Assembly (NCBI RefSeq): GCF_017491605.1
Contig: NZ_JAFGYY010000024.1
Coordinates: forward strand, 1 to 64,000
DNA from: Pseudomonas sp. 30_B
Lineage (GTDB): Bacteria; Pseudomonadota; Gammaproteobacteria; Pseudomonadales; Pseudomonadaceae
Length of the DNA stretch: 64,000 nt
Direction: 5' to 3'
This document shows, in pieces, positions 6,332 through 15,853 of the stretch. Position 1 is the first letter of the stretch; each line of letters begins with the position of its first letter. The notes below the pieces were generated by a model. That model searched no databases. It was given only the letters and a program-made list of their open reading frames with translations, and was not told where the DNA came from. A program made the translations under genes and the position numbers.

Positions 6332-9300
6332 TCAACCCACCCAGACGCGGGCATTGCGGAACATGCGCATCCAGCCGCCGTTCTCTTCCCACTCATCCGG
6401 ACGCCAGGAGTTCTGCACGGCGCGGAACACTCGTTCCGGGTGCGGCATCATGATGGTGACGCGGCCGTCGCGGCTGGTCAGGCCGGTGATGCCACGGGGC
6501 GAGCCGTTGGGGTTGGCCGGGTAGCTCTCGGTAACCTTGCCCAGGTTGTCGAGGAAACGCAGGGCCACGGTGCCGGACAGGTCCGCCTCCAGCAGCGCTT
6601 CTTCGCTCTCGAACTCCGCATGGCCTTCGCCGTGGGCGATGGCGATCGGCAGGCGCGAACCGGCCATGCCCTGCAGGAAGATCGACTGCGATTCCTGCAC
6701 CTGGACCATCGCCACGCGGGCTTCGAACTGCTCGGAGCGGTTGCGCACGAAGTGCGGCCAGAACTCGGTGCCGGGGATCAGCTCGTGCAGGTTGGACATC
6801 ATCTGGCAACCGTTGCACACGCCGAGGGCGAAGCTGTCCTTGCGCTCGAAGAAGGCCTGGAAGCCATCACGGGCACGGCTGTTGAAGAGGATCGACTTGG
6901 CCCAGCCCTCGCCGGCGCCCAGTACGTCGCCGTAGGAGAAGCCGCCGCAGGCCACCAGGCCCTTGAACTGCTCCAGGCTGATGCGGCCGGAAAGGATGTC
7001 GCTCATGTGCACGTCGACCGCGGCGAAGCCGGCACGGTCGAAGGCCGCGGCCATTTCCACCTGACCGTTGACGCCCTGCTCGCGCAGGATGGCGATCTGC
7101 GGACGCACGCCCTTCTTGATGTAAGGCGCGGCGATGTCGTCGTTGACGTCGAAGCTCAGCTTCACCGACAGACCCGGATTGTCTTCTTCCAGCAGGCCGT
7201 CGAATTCCTGGTCGGCGCAATCGGCGTTGTCGCGCATGCGCTGGATGCGGTAGCTGGTCTCGCTCCAGATACGCTGCAGGTTGCGGCGCTGGGCGTTGAA
7301 CACCCGCTCGCCGTTGAAGGCCAGTTCGATGTCGGCGCCAGCGGCCGGCTGGCCGATCACGGCGACACAGTCTTCCAGGCCGGCGGCGCTGAACTGGGCC
7401 AACACTTCCGGGGTGGCAGCGGAGCGAACCTGGATGACCGCACCGAGCTCTTCGTTGAACAGGGCGGCGGTCAGTTCGTCACGGCTGTCGGCCAGCGCGT
7501 CAAGGTTCAGGTCCAGACCGCAATGACCGGCAAAGGCCATCTCCACCACAGTGGCCATCAGGCCGCCGTCGGAACGGTCGTGGTAGGCCAGCAGGTGACC
7601 GTCGGCATTCAGGCCCTGAATCACGGCGAAGAAGGCCTTCAGGTCTTCGGCATCGTCGACGTCCGGCGCGGCACGGCCGATCTGGCCGTTGACCTGGGCG
7701 AGGATGGAGCCGCCCATGCGGTTCTTGCCACGACCCAGATCGATGACGATCAGGTCGGTTTCACCCTTGTCCAGGCGCAGCTGCGGGGTCAGGGTCTTGC
7801 GGATGTCGTTGACCGGGGCGAAGCCGGAGATGATCAGCGACATCGGCGAGGTGACGCTCTTCTCGGCGTCGCCATCCTGCCAGCGGGTCTTCATGGACAT
7901 GGAGTCCTTGCCCACCGGGATGGTAATGCCCAGCGCCGGGCACAGCTCCATGCCGACAGCCTTGACGGTGTCGTACAGGCGCGCGTCCTCGCCCGGGTGG
8001 CCGGCAGCGGCCATCCAGTTGGCGGAGAGCTTGATCTCGGAGATCTTGTCGATGCTCGCGGCGGCCAGGTTGGTGATGGTCTCGCCGATCGCCATGCGGC
8101 CGGAGGCCGGGGCGTCGATCAGGGCCAGCGGAGTGCGCTCGCCCATGGCCATGGCTTCACCGGTGTAGACGTCGAAGCTGGTGGCGGTGACGGCGCAGTC
8201 GGCCACCGGAACCTGCCACGGGCCGACCAGCTGGTCGCGGGCGACCAGGCCGGTGATGGTGCGGTCGCCGATGGTGATCAGGAAGTTCTTGCTGGCCACG
8301 GCCGGGTGGCGCAGCACGCGCTCGGTGGACTCGGTCAGGTCCAGGCCGGCGGCGGCGAAGTCATCGCCCAGTTCGGCTTCGCGGGTGACCGAACGGTGCA
8401 TGCGCGGCGGCTTGCCCAGCAGCACTTCGAGCGGCATGTCCACCGGCTTGTTGCCGAAGTGGCTGTCGGCGACGGTGAGCTGCTTCTCTTCGGTGGCTTC
8501 GCCGACCACGGCGAACGGGCAGCGCTCACGCTCGCAGATAGCCTTGAAGGTCTCGAAGTCGGCGGCGTCGACGGACAGCACGTAACGTTCCTGCGACTCG
8601 TTGCACCAGATTTCCAACGGGCTCATGCCCGGCTCGTCGTTGGGCACGTTGCGCAGTTCGAAGCGGCCGCCACGGCCGCCGTCGTTGATCAGTTCCGGCA
8701 GGGCGTTGGAGATACCGCCCGCGCCCACGTCGTGGATGAACTTGATCGGGTTGTTCTCGCCCATCTGCCAGCAGCGGTCGATGACCTCCTGGCAGCGGCG
8801 TTCCATTTCCGGGTTCTCGCGCTGTACCGAGGCGAAGTCCAGGTCAGCGGCGGAAGCGCCGGTAGCCATGGAGGACGCGGCACCGCCGCCCAGGCCGATC
8901 AGCATGGCCGGGCCGCCGAGCACGATCAGCTTGGCGCCGACCGAAATCTCGCCCTTCTGCACATGGTCTTCGCGGATGTTGCCCATGCCGCCGGCGATCA
9001 TGATCGGCTTGTGGTAGCCGCGGACTTCCTCGCCACGCGGGGTGGCGATGGCCTGTTCGAAGGTACGGAAGTAGCCGGCCAGGTTCGGGCGGCCGAATTC
9101 GTTGTTGAACGCGGCGCCGCCCAGCGGGCCTTCGATCATGATGTCCAGCGGGGTGACGATGCGCTCGGGCTTGCCATAGGGCACTTCCCAGGGCTGCTCG
9201 AACCCGGGGATGTTCAGGTTGGAGACGGTGAAGCCGACCAGGCCGGCCTTGGGCTTGGCGCCACGACCAGTCGCGCCCTCGTCGCGGATCTCGCCGCCGG

Positions 9301-10228
9301 AACCGGTGGAGGCGCCGGGGAAGGGAGCGATGGCGGTCGGGTGGTTGTGGGTTTCCACCTTCATCAGGATGTGCACCGGCTCTTCGCTGGCGCCGTACTG
9401 GCGGGTCTCGGCGTTCGGGTAGAAGCGGCCGGCGACGTAGCCTTTCATCACCGCGGCGTTGTCCTTGTACGCGGACAGCACGCCTTCGCGGTGCATTTCA
9501 TAGGTGTTCTTGATCATGCCGAACAGGCTCTTGTCCTGAGCCTGGCCGTCGATGTCCCAACTGGCGTTGAATATCTTGTGGCGGCAGTGTTCGGAGTTGG
9601 CCTGGGCGAACATCATCAGTTCGACGTCGTGCGGGTTGCGGCCCAGCTCGACGAAGCTTTTCACCAGGTAGTCGATCTCATCCTCGGCCAGGGCCAGGCC
9701 CAGCTCGAGGTTGGCCTTTTCCAGCGCGGCGCGACCGCCGGCGAGGATGTCCACCACGGTCAGCGGCTTGGGCTGGGCGTGGCTGAACAGGGCGGAGGCT
9801 TCTTCCAGCTCATTCAGCACAAGCTGGGTCATGCGGTCGTGCAGGCGGGCGGCGACGGCTTGCGCGTCGGCCTCGCTCAGCTCGCCGGTGACGTAGTAGG
9901 CGATGCCGCGCTCGATGCGCTCGATCTTGGCCAGGCCGCAGTTGCGGGCGATGTCAGAGGCCTTGCTCGACCAGGGCGAGATGGTGCCGAAGCGCGGAAC
10001 CACCAGGAACAGGCGGCCGGCGGGTTCCTGCACGGGGACGCTCGGGCCGTACTTCAGCAGGCGCGCCAGGACTTGTTCTTCCTCGGCGTTGAGGGCTCCG
10101 ATGACCTCGGCGAAGTGCGCAAACTCGGCATACAGCCCGGTGACGGCGGGCACATGCTGGGTCAGCAGGTCGAGCAGTTTGCCGTGGCGGAAAGCGGAAA
10201 GGGCGGGAGCACCGCGCAGGATCAGCAT
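6332..10228 (-). CDS. purL: phosphoribosylformylglycinamidine synthase
   Basis: 1298 residues, the size of the large single-chain proteobacterial PurL. It converts FGAR, glutamine and ATP to FGAM in purine synthesis. N-terminal domain, then two AIRS-like synthetase halves (for example HNHPTAIAPFPGASTG and GIGGGAASS-like loops), then a class I glutaminase domain with Cys1138 in GVCNGCQMM and His1263/Glu1265 in MPHPE. I chose ATG 10228 because MLILRGAPALS matches the start of family members; the upstream open frame is Pro/Arg-rich and unconserved. Single-gene unit with its own terminator. Confidence 0.97.
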   Translation of the reverse strand: MLILRGAPALSAFRHGKLLDLLTQHVPAVTGLYAEFAHFAEVIGALNAEEEQVLARLLKYGPSVPVQEPAGRLFLVVPRFGTISPWSSKASDIARNCGLAKIERIERGIAYYVTGELSEADAQAVAARLHDRMTQLVLNELEEASALFSHAQPKPLTVVDILAGGRAALEKANLELGLALAEDEIDYLVKSFVELGRNPHDVELMMFAQANSEHCRHKIFNASWDIDGQAQDKSLFGMIKNTYEMHREGVLSAYKDNAAVMKGYVAGRFYPNAETRQYGASEEPVHILMKVETHNHPTAIAPFPGASTGSGGEIRDEGATGRGAKPKAGLVGFTVSNLNIPGFEQPWEVPYGKPERIVTPLDIMIEGPLGGAAFNNEFGRPNLAGYFRTFEQAIATPRGEEVRGYHKPIMIAGGMGNIREDHVQKGEISVGAKLIVLGGPAMLIGLGGGAASSMATGASAADLDFASVQRENPEMERRCQEVIDRCWQMGENNPIKFIHDVGAGGISNALPELINDGGRGGRFELRNVPNDEPGMSPLEIWCNESQERYVLSVDAADFETFKAICERERCPFAVVGEATEEKQLTVADSHFGNKPVDMPLEVLLGKPPRMHRSVTREAELGDDFAAAGLDLTESTERVLRHPAVASKNFLITIGDRTITGLVARDQLVGPWQVPVADCAVTATSFDVYTGEAMAMGERTPLALIDAPASGRMAIGETITNLAAASIDKISEIKLSANWMAAAGHPGEDARLYDTVKAVGMELCPALGITIPVGKDSMSMKTRWQDGDAEKSVTSPMSLIISGFAPVNDIRKTLTPQLRLDKGETDLIVIDLGRGKNRMGGSILAQVNGQIGRAAPDVDDAEDLKAFFAVIQGLNADGHLLAYHDRSDGGLMATVVEMAFAGHCGLDLNLDALADSRDELTAALFNEELGAVIQVRSAATPEVLAQFSAAGLEDCVAVIGQPAAGADIELAFNGERVFNAQRRNLQRIWSETSYRIQRMRDNADCADQEFDGLLEEDNPGLSVKLSFDVNDDIAAPYIKKGVRPQIAILREQGVNGQVEMAAAFDRAGFAAVDVHMSDILSGRISLEQFKGLVACGGFSYGDVLGAGEGWAKSILFNSRARDGFQAFFERKDSFALGVCNGCQMMSNLHELIPGTEFWPHFVRNRSEQFEARVAMVQVQESQSIFLQGMAGSRLPIAIAHGEGHAEFESEEALLEADLSGTVALRFLDNLGKVTESYPANPNGSPRGITGLTSRDGRVTIMMPHPERVFRAVQNSWRPDEWEENGGWMRMFRNARVWVG

Positions 10229-10517
10229 TGTCGGAACAGCCTCTGGAGACGGGGAAGTGTGTGGGGCCGGACGGGCCGGCCCACAGAGGCCGTGCATTCT
10301 ACCGTAAAGAGAGAGGCGGCGGCACCTTTCCAGCACCTTCCTCGCGCCCACCGCCACCGAGTCGTTTTTTCACCTTCGAACAGCTTCGATCAGCCCGCAT
10401 CCGGCCCGCCTGGCCCGGCCTCATGCGCCAAAATACCGACGAACGACATGCCAGCTAGCAGAGAAGCGTCAACCTGTCGATATATGGCGCCACATGGCCT
10501 TTGCGTATACTGCGTCG

Positions 10518-11990
10518 ATGCTTGCCCTGACTGCGTCCCGCGTACGTCGCACCGCCTGGTTCTTGGCGACCTGTATCTTTCTGCTGATTTCCGGCTGTAC
10601 CGAGGCGAAAGTCCCGACGGCCCTGGAACGTGTGCAGAAGGACGGCGTCCTGCGCGTGATCACCCGCAACAGCCCCGCTACCTACTTCCAGGATCGCAAC
10701 GGCGACACCGGCTTCGAGTACGAGCTGGCCAAACGCTTTGCCGATAGCCTGGGGGTCAAGCTGGAAATCGAAACCGCCGACAACCTGGACGACCTCTACA
10801 GCCAGCTCGGCCATGACGGCGGTCCCAATCTCGCCGCCGCAGGCCTGACGCCGGGTGGCGACCGCAGCTCGCAGGTGCACTACTCGCACTCCTACCTCGA
10901 TGTCACACCGCAGGTCGTCTACCGCAACGGCGAGCAGCGCCCGACCCGCCCCGAGGACCTGGAAGACAAGCGCATCGTCGTGCTCAAGGGCAGCAGCCAC
11001 GCCGCCCAGCTGGCCGAACTGAAGAAGCAGTTCCCCAGGATCACCTACCGCGAATCCGACGCCGACGAGATGGTCGACCTGCTGCGCATGGTCGATGTCG
11101 GCGAGATCGACCTGACGCTGGTCGATTCCAATGAACTGGCGATGAACCAGGTGTACTTCCCCAACGTCCGCGTGGCCTTCGACCTCGGCGACTCCCGCGG
11201 CCTGGCCTGGGCGCTGCCGGCCGGCGACGACAACAGCCTGCTGGAGAAGGTCAACGCCTTCCTCGACAAGGCCAAGCAGGACGGCCTGCTGCAACGCCTG
11301 AAGGACCGCTACTACGGCCACGTCGATGTACTGGGCTATGTCGGCGCCTACACCTTCGCCCAGCACCTGCAGCAGCGCCTGCCCAAATACGAGCCGCACT
11401 TCCGCCAGAGCGGCCAGAAGCTCGAAGCCGACTGGCGCCTGCTGGCCGCCATCGGCTACCAGGAGTCCATGTGGCAACCGGACGCCACCTCCAAGACCGG
11501 CGTACGCGGCCTGATGATGCTGACCAACCGCACCGCCCAGGCCATGGGCGTGGCCAATCGCCTCGATGCCAAGCAGAGCATCCAGGGCGGCAGCAAGTAC
11601 TACATCCAGATCAAGGACGAGTTGCCCGAGAGCATCCAGGACCCGGACCGCACCTGGTTCGCCCTCGCTGCCTACAACATCGGCGGCGCCCACCTGGACG
11701 ACGCGCGCAAGATGGCGGAGCAGGAAGGCCTGAATCCGAACAAGTGGCTCGATGTGAAGAAGATGCTGCCGCGCCTGTCGCAGAAGCAGTATTACCGCAA
11801 GACCCGCTACGGCTATGCACGCGGCGGCGAGACGGTGCACTTCGTGCAGAACGTGCGGCGTTACTACGACATCCTTACCTGGGTGACCCAGCCGCAGATG
11901 GAAGGCGGCCAGCTCGCCGAGAGCGGCCTGCACCTGCCGGGCGTGAACAAGACCAAGCCGCAAGACACTCCGCAGGACGAGAAGCTCTGA
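10518..11990 (+). CDS. mltF: membrane-bound lytic murein transglycosylase F
   Basis: 490 residues. Signal peptide with lipobox LISGC, so lipidated at Cys27 and probably outer-membrane attached. Residues about 40-265 form an ABC-type solute-binding regulatory module (LRVITRNSPATYF, GFEYELAKRFA). The C-terminal part is the lysozyme-like SLT domain with catalytic Glu316 in GYQESMW, plus YNIGGAHLDDA. It cleaves the MurNAc-GlcNAc bond to give anhydro-muropeptides. ATG 10518 is preferred over 10494 because MLALTASR gives a standard signal peptide. A TATACT -10-like box lies at 10505-10510. Confidence 0.95.
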   Translation: MLALTASRVRRTAWFLATCIFLLISGCTEAKVPTALERVQKDGVLRVITRNSPATYFQDRNGDTGFEYELAKRFADSLGVKLEIETADNLDDLYSQLGHDGGPNLAAAGLTPGGDRSSQVHYSHSYLDVTPQVVYRNGEQRPTRPEDLEDKRIVVLKGSSHAAQLAELKKQFPRITYRESDADEMVDLLRMVDVGEIDLTLVDSNELAMNQVYFPNVRVAFDLGDSRGLAWALPAGDDNSLLEKVNAFLDKAKQDGLLQRLKDRYYGHVDVLGYVGAYTFAQHLQQRLPKYEPHFRQSGQKLEADWRLLAAIGYQESMWQPDATSKTGVRGLMMLTNRTAQAMGVANRLDAKQSIQGGSKYYIQIKDELPESIQDPDRTWFALAAYNIGGAHLDDARKMAEQEGLNPNKWLDVKKMLPRLSQKQYYRKTRYGYARGGETVHFVQNVRRYYDILTWVTQPQMEGGQLAESGLHLPGVNKTKPQDTPQDEKL

Positions 11991-12013
11991 GGCTTCATCA
12001 CGCTGGCCCACCG

Positions 12014-12036
12014 TTCGCGAGCAAGCTCGCTCCTAC
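12014..12036. repeat. single REP element
   Basis: One copy of the common REP palindrome (TTCGCGAGCAAGCTCGCTCC then TAC) between the convergent mltF and tadA genes. Confidence 0.85.
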
Positions 12037-12055
12037 AAAAGCAAAAGCTCCCAGC

Positions 12056-12574
12056 TCAGCCCTTGCGGCGGGCCTTGAAGAAGGCCGAGAGCATCGCGCT
12101 GCACTCCTCCGCCAGCACTCCGCCCTCCACCAGCACCCGGTGGTTGAGGAAATCCTGCTCGAAGAATGCCGCCCGGCTGACCACTACACCGGACTTGGGC
12201 TCCGTGGCGCCGAACACCACGCGCTGGATGCGCGAATGGACGATCAGCCCGGCGCACATGCTGCAGGGCTCAAGCGTGACGTAGAGGGTGCTGCCGGGCA
12301 GGCGATAGTTCTGCGCGGCGGCGGCCGCCTCGCGGATGGCGACCATCTCCGCATGGGCACTGGGATCGTGAGAGGTGATCGGCCGGTTGAAGCCACGGCC
12401 AATCACCTGTCCGTCCAGCACCAGCACGGCCCCCACCGGCACTTCGCCCAGGGCCGCGCCCTGCTCGGCCAGCAACAGGGCCTCACGCATGAAGGGGATG
12501 TCCTGGCTGCGGTCGATGACCGGCCGCAGCCCCTTCACGGTGGGATGCCCCTTGCTGTTGGTCAGCCGCACCAT
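12056..12574 (-). CDS. tadA: tRNA-specific adenosine deaminase
   Basis: 172 residues. Zinc deaminase motifs: His74-Ala-Glu76 (catalytic Glu) and PCSMC with Cys104 and Cys107. TadA changes wobble A34 of tRNA-Arg(ACG) to inosine. The first ~25 residues are not conserved in the family, so the true start may be a later in-frame codon. The open frame overlaps the 3' end of the multicopper oxidase gene by 13 bases, suggesting they share an mRNA. Confidence 0.93.
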   Translation of the reverse strand: MVRLTNSKGHPTVKGLRPVIDRSQDIPFMREALLLAEQGAALGEVPVGAVLVLDGQVIGRGFNRPITSHDPSAHAEMVAIREAAAAAQNYRLPGSTLYVTLEPCSMCAGLIVHSRIQRVVFGATEPKSGVVVSRAAFFEQDFLNHRVLVEGGVLAEECSAMLSAFFKARRKG

Positions 12575-13965
12575 GCCTCACCCACTGCGATGGTTCCCAT
12601 CAAACCGGTCTCCATGTGATCGATCACGTGGCAGTGGAACATCCACAGGCCGGGGTTATCCGCCACCAGCGCCACGCGTGCCGTCTCATTCTTGCCCAGC
12701 AGGTAGGTGTCGGTGAAGTACGGAATGATCTCCCGACGATCGGAATCCAGCACCTTGAAGGCCATGCCGTGCAGGTGGATCGGGTGCTGGTACTGGGTCA
12801 TGTTGCGCAGCACGAAGATGTAGCTGTTGCCTTCCTTGAGCTTCGCCAGCGGCGGCGCATTGTGCTTGTGCTCCTCGCCGCCCTGCCAGGCCACACCGTT
12901 GATCTGCCACAGCGAAGGCGCCGACTGGCCCTTGGAGTAGTCGGATATGGCGCCCACCCACTCGAATTTGAAGTTGATGGTCTCGGCGTTCTTCAGGTCC
13001 GGCTCGGCCACAGGGTTGTGCGGCAGCGCGGCCGGCCACTGGGCGGTCGGCGCCTTCGGGTTGGCCACGCCACGGAGGGTCGCCAGGCGTACCGGACCAT
13101 TGCGCAGCGACAGTTCGGTGCCTTCGGCCGGGCCACGAATGCCCAGCTCCAGGCGCATGCCCGGGCCGATCCAGTACTGGTCCTTCGGCCCCCTGCCGAA
13201 ATCGCGCGGCTCCACAGGATGGCCGTCGATGGCGTAGATCTTCGCCTCGGCGTCCGGCAAGTTGAGGCGGTAGGTCACGGTGCTGTCGACGTTGAGCAGG
13301 CGCACCCGGACGATCTCGCCGGCCGGCAGTTCGATCACCGGCGTACGTTCGCCATTGATGGTCGACAGGCGCCCGCGCGTGCCTTCGCGCGCAGCCTCGC
13401 GGGGAACGCTGAAGGGCGTGAAGTTGCCTTCCTCGTCCACGTGCCAGGTCTTCAGGCAGAGGACTTTCTCGCTGGTGAACCCGGTCGGCTCGCGCTCGTC
13501 GATGATCAGTGGCCCGACCAGGCCGCGCCCCAGCTGCTCGCTGCTCATCAGGTGCGGGTGGTACCAGTAGCTGCCGGCGTCCGGCGTCTTGAACTGGTAG
13601 ACGAAACTCTCGCCCGGCTGCACCGGCGGCTGCGAGATGTAGGGCACGCCATCCATCTCGATGGGCAGGCGGATGCCATGCCAGTGGATGGTGGTCGGCT
13701 CGTCCAGCTTGTTGGTGAAGCGCACCCGCAGCCAGTCACCCTGGCGCGCGCGGATTTCCACGCCCGGCGCCTGACCACCATAACCCAGGCCAGGAGTCTT
13801 GTGGCCGGGCACCAGCTCCAGGTCCAAGGGAGCGGCGATCAGCTCGTAATCGTGTTCGGCGGCCACTTCCGGGCGCGCCAGCCAGAGGCGCGCGCCACCG
13901 GCGCCCAGGCCGAGCACGGCCAGGCCGGCGATGCCGCCGAGTACTTGTCTACGGGTAAACGACAT
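12562..13965 (-). CDS. multicopper oxidase family protein
   Basis: 467 residues with a twin-arginine signal (TRRQVLGG, then a hydrophobic core), so exported folded. Three cupredoxin domains are indicated by the four copper motifs: HWHG, HPH in WYHPHLMS, HPIHLHG, and the type 1 site HCHVIDHMETGLM. Substrates of this group include cuprous ion, phenols and metals. The start is ATG 13965 with AGGAG 9 bases upstream. It is followed by an overlapping tadA. It is not next to the copper cluster at 21-26 kb, so a copper role is inference only. Confidence 0.92.
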   Translation of the reverse strand: MSFTRRQVLGGIAGLAVLGLGAGGARLWLARPEVAAEHDYELIAAPLDLELVPGHKTPGLGYGGQAPGVEIRARQGDWLRVRFTNKLDEPTTIHWHGIRLPIEMDGVPYISQPPVQPGESFVYQFKTPDAGSYWYHPHLMSSEQLGRGLVGPLIIDEREPTGFTSEKVLCLKTWHVDEEGNFTPFSVPREAAREGTRGRLSTINGERTPVIELPAGEIVRVRLLNVDSTVTYRLNLPDAEAKIYAIDGHPVEPRDFGRGPKDQYWIGPGMRLELGIRGPAEGTELSLRNGPVRLATLRGVANPKAPTAQWPAALPHNPVAEPDLKNAETINFKFEWVGAISDYSKGQSAPSLWQINGVAWQGGEEHKHNAPPLAKLKEGNSYIFVLRNMTQYQHPIHLHGMAFKVLDSDRREIIPYFTDTYLLGKNETARVALVADNPGLWMFHCHVIDHMETGLMGTIAVGEAWCG

Positions 13966-14194
13966 GGGTCCAGACTCCTCGAACAAGGGACATGCGACCC
14001 CATCGACTTTCACGGAGGTTGGCGCGTTTCGCGCCCGGCACAGGCTCTTGCGGCCCGCTGCACGGAGAGACTTTGCACGAAGACGGCAGCGCCGCTCGTG
14101 CGTCAGGTCAAGGACGGGCACTCGCCCGCCCCGCCTGCCGAAGAAGGCGGCGAGCGTGCCGCCTCTTCGTTAAGAGGACGTTAACTGTCCCCGA

Positions 14195-15772
14195 TCATTC
14201 CCACTCGATGGTGGCCGGCGGCTTGCTCGACACGTCATAGGTGACGCGGGAGATGCCTTCGATCTCGTTGATGATGCGATTCGAGACCTTTTCCAGCAGC
14301 TCGTACGGCAGGTGCGCCCAGCGAGCGGTCATGAAGTCGATAGTTTCCACCGCGCGCAGGGCCACGACCCAGGCGTAGCGACGGCCATCGCCGACCACGC
14401 CGACGGACTTCACCGGCTGGAACACCACGAAGGCCTGGCTGGTCTTGTGGTACCAGTCGAAGTTGCGCAGCTCTTCGATGAAGATGTGGTCCGCGCGACG
14501 CAGCAGGTCGGCGTATTCCTTCTTCACTTCGCCGAGGATGCGCACGCCCAGGCCCGGGCCCGGGAACGGGTGGCGGTAGACCATGTCGTAGGGCAGGCCC
14601 AGCTCCAGGCCGATCTTGCGGACTTCGTCCTTGAACAGCTCGCGCAGCGGCTCGACCAGTTCGAACTGCATGTCTTCAGGCAGGCCGCCGACGTTGTGGT
14701 GCGACTTGATCACATGGGCCTTGCCGGTCTTGGCGCCAGCCGACTCGATCACGTCGGGGTAGATGGTGCCTTGGGCGAGGAACTTCACGTCCTGCAGCTT
14801 GGTGGCTTCATCGTCGAAGACCTCGATGAAGGTCTTGCCGATGATCTTGCGCTTCTGCTCCGGGTCGCTGACGCCGGCCAGACGGCCGAGGAACAGCTCT
14901 TCGGCGTTGGCGCGGATGACCTTGACGCCCATGTTCTCGGCGAACATGGCCATCACCTGGTCACCCTCGTGCAGGCGCAGCAGGCCGTTGTCGACGAAGA
15001 CGCAGGTCAGCTGGTCGCCGATGGCCTTGTGCAGCAGCGCCGCAACCACCGAGGAGTCCACGCCGCCGGACAGGCCCAGCAGCACCTTGGACGAACCCAC
15101 CTGGGCGCGCACGGTGGCAATGGCGTCGTTGACGATGTTGGACGGGGTCCACAGGGCTGCGCAGCCGCAGATGTCCAGCACGAAGCGGGAGAGGATGCGA
15201 CCGCCCTGCTTGGTGTGGGTCACTTCCGGGTGGAATTGCACGCCGTAGTAGCCACGGGCATCGTCGGCCATGGCGGCGATCGGGCAGCTCGGGGTGCTGG
15301 CGAGGATGTGGAAGCCTTCCGGGATCTCGGTGACCTTGTCGCCATGGCTCATCCACACGTCGAGGCCGAAGACGCCGTCCTCGTCCACGTGGTCTTCGAT
15401 GCCGTCCAGCAGGCGGGCCTTGCCGACCACGTCGACGCGGGCATAGCCGAACTCGCGCAGGTCCGAACCCAGCACCTTGCCGCCCATCTGCTCGGCCATG
15501 GTCTGCATGCCATAGCAGATGCCGAACAGCGGCACCTTCAGGTCGAACACGGCCTTCGGCGCGCGCGGGCTGTTGGCTTCATGCACCGACTCCGGGCCGC
15601 CGGCCAGGATGATGCCGCGCGGGGCGAAGGCACGAACGTCTTCGTCGCTCATGTCGAACGGGTGGATCTCGCAGTACACGCCGATCTCGCGAACGCGGCG
15701 GGCGATCAGCTGGGTGTACTGGGAGCCGAAGTCGAGGATCAGGATCCGGTGAGCGTGAATGTCTTGGGACAT
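14195..15772 (-). CDS. guaA: GMP synthase (glutamine-hydrolysing)
   Basis: 525 residues. Class I glutaminase domain first (Cys86 in FGICYGMQT; FHPEVTHT for the His/Glu), then the ATP pyrophosphatase domain with PP-loop LSGGVDSS, and a C-terminal dimerisation domain ending SSKPPATIEWE. It aminates XMP to GMP. I chose MSQDIHAHR at 15772; an ATG two codons earlier (15778) is possible. It follows guaB by about 80 bases containing a strong hairpin. Confidence 0.97.
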   Translation of the reverse strand: MSQDIHAHRILILDFGSQYTQLIARRVREIGVYCEIHPFDMSDEDVRAFAPRGIILAGGPESVHEANSPRAPKAVFDLKVPLFGICYGMQTMAEQMGGKVLGSDLREFGYARVDVVGKARLLDGIEDHVDEDGVFGLDVWMSHGDKVTEIPEGFHILASTPSCPIAAMADDARGYYGVQFHPEVTHTKQGGRILSRFVLDICGCAALWTPSNIVNDAIATVRAQVGSSKVLLGLSGGVDSSVVAALLHKAIGDQLTCVFVDNGLLRLHEGDQVMAMFAENMGVKVIRANAEELFLGRLAGVSDPEQKRKIIGKTFIEVFDDEATKLQDVKFLAQGTIYPDVIESAGAKTGKAHVIKSHHNVGGLPEDMQFELVEPLRELFKDEVRKIGLELGLPYDMVYRHPFPGPGLGVRILGEVKKEYADLLRRADHIFIEELRNFDWYHKTSQAFVVFQPVKSVGVVGDGRRYAWVVALRAVETIDFMTARWAHLPYELLEKVSNRIINEIEGISRVTYDVSSKPPATIEWE

Positions 15773-15801
15773 GGCCATCTCTCGTAGCGAAATTCTTAAA
15801 C

Positions 15802-15832
15802 GACACGGGGCTGTATCAACCAGCCCCGTGTC
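15802..15832 (-). promoter_or_regulatory. guaB-guaA intercistronic hairpin
   Basis: Perfect 12-bp inverted repeat (GACACGGGGCTG and its complement) with a 7-base loop between guaB and guaA. On the transcribed strand it is followed by GTTTAAG, too short a T-run for an efficient terminator, so partial termination or mRNA protection is more likely. Confidence 0.6.
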
Positions 15833-15853
15833 CGACTCATTAACCTGAAGCCC

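Noticed and set aside
5807..10747. A very long open frame on the + strand opposite purL
   Set aside because: It is the antisense shadow of a GC-rich gene; its translation is low-complexity (Gly/Val/His/Asp/Gln-rich) with no domain, while the minus strand encodes full-length PurL.
12562..13965. Assigning the multicopper oxidase as a CueO/CopA copper-resistance gene
   Set aside because: The Met-rich loops typical of cuprous oxidases are not evident and the gene is coupled to tadA, not to copper genes. Only the family level is supported.
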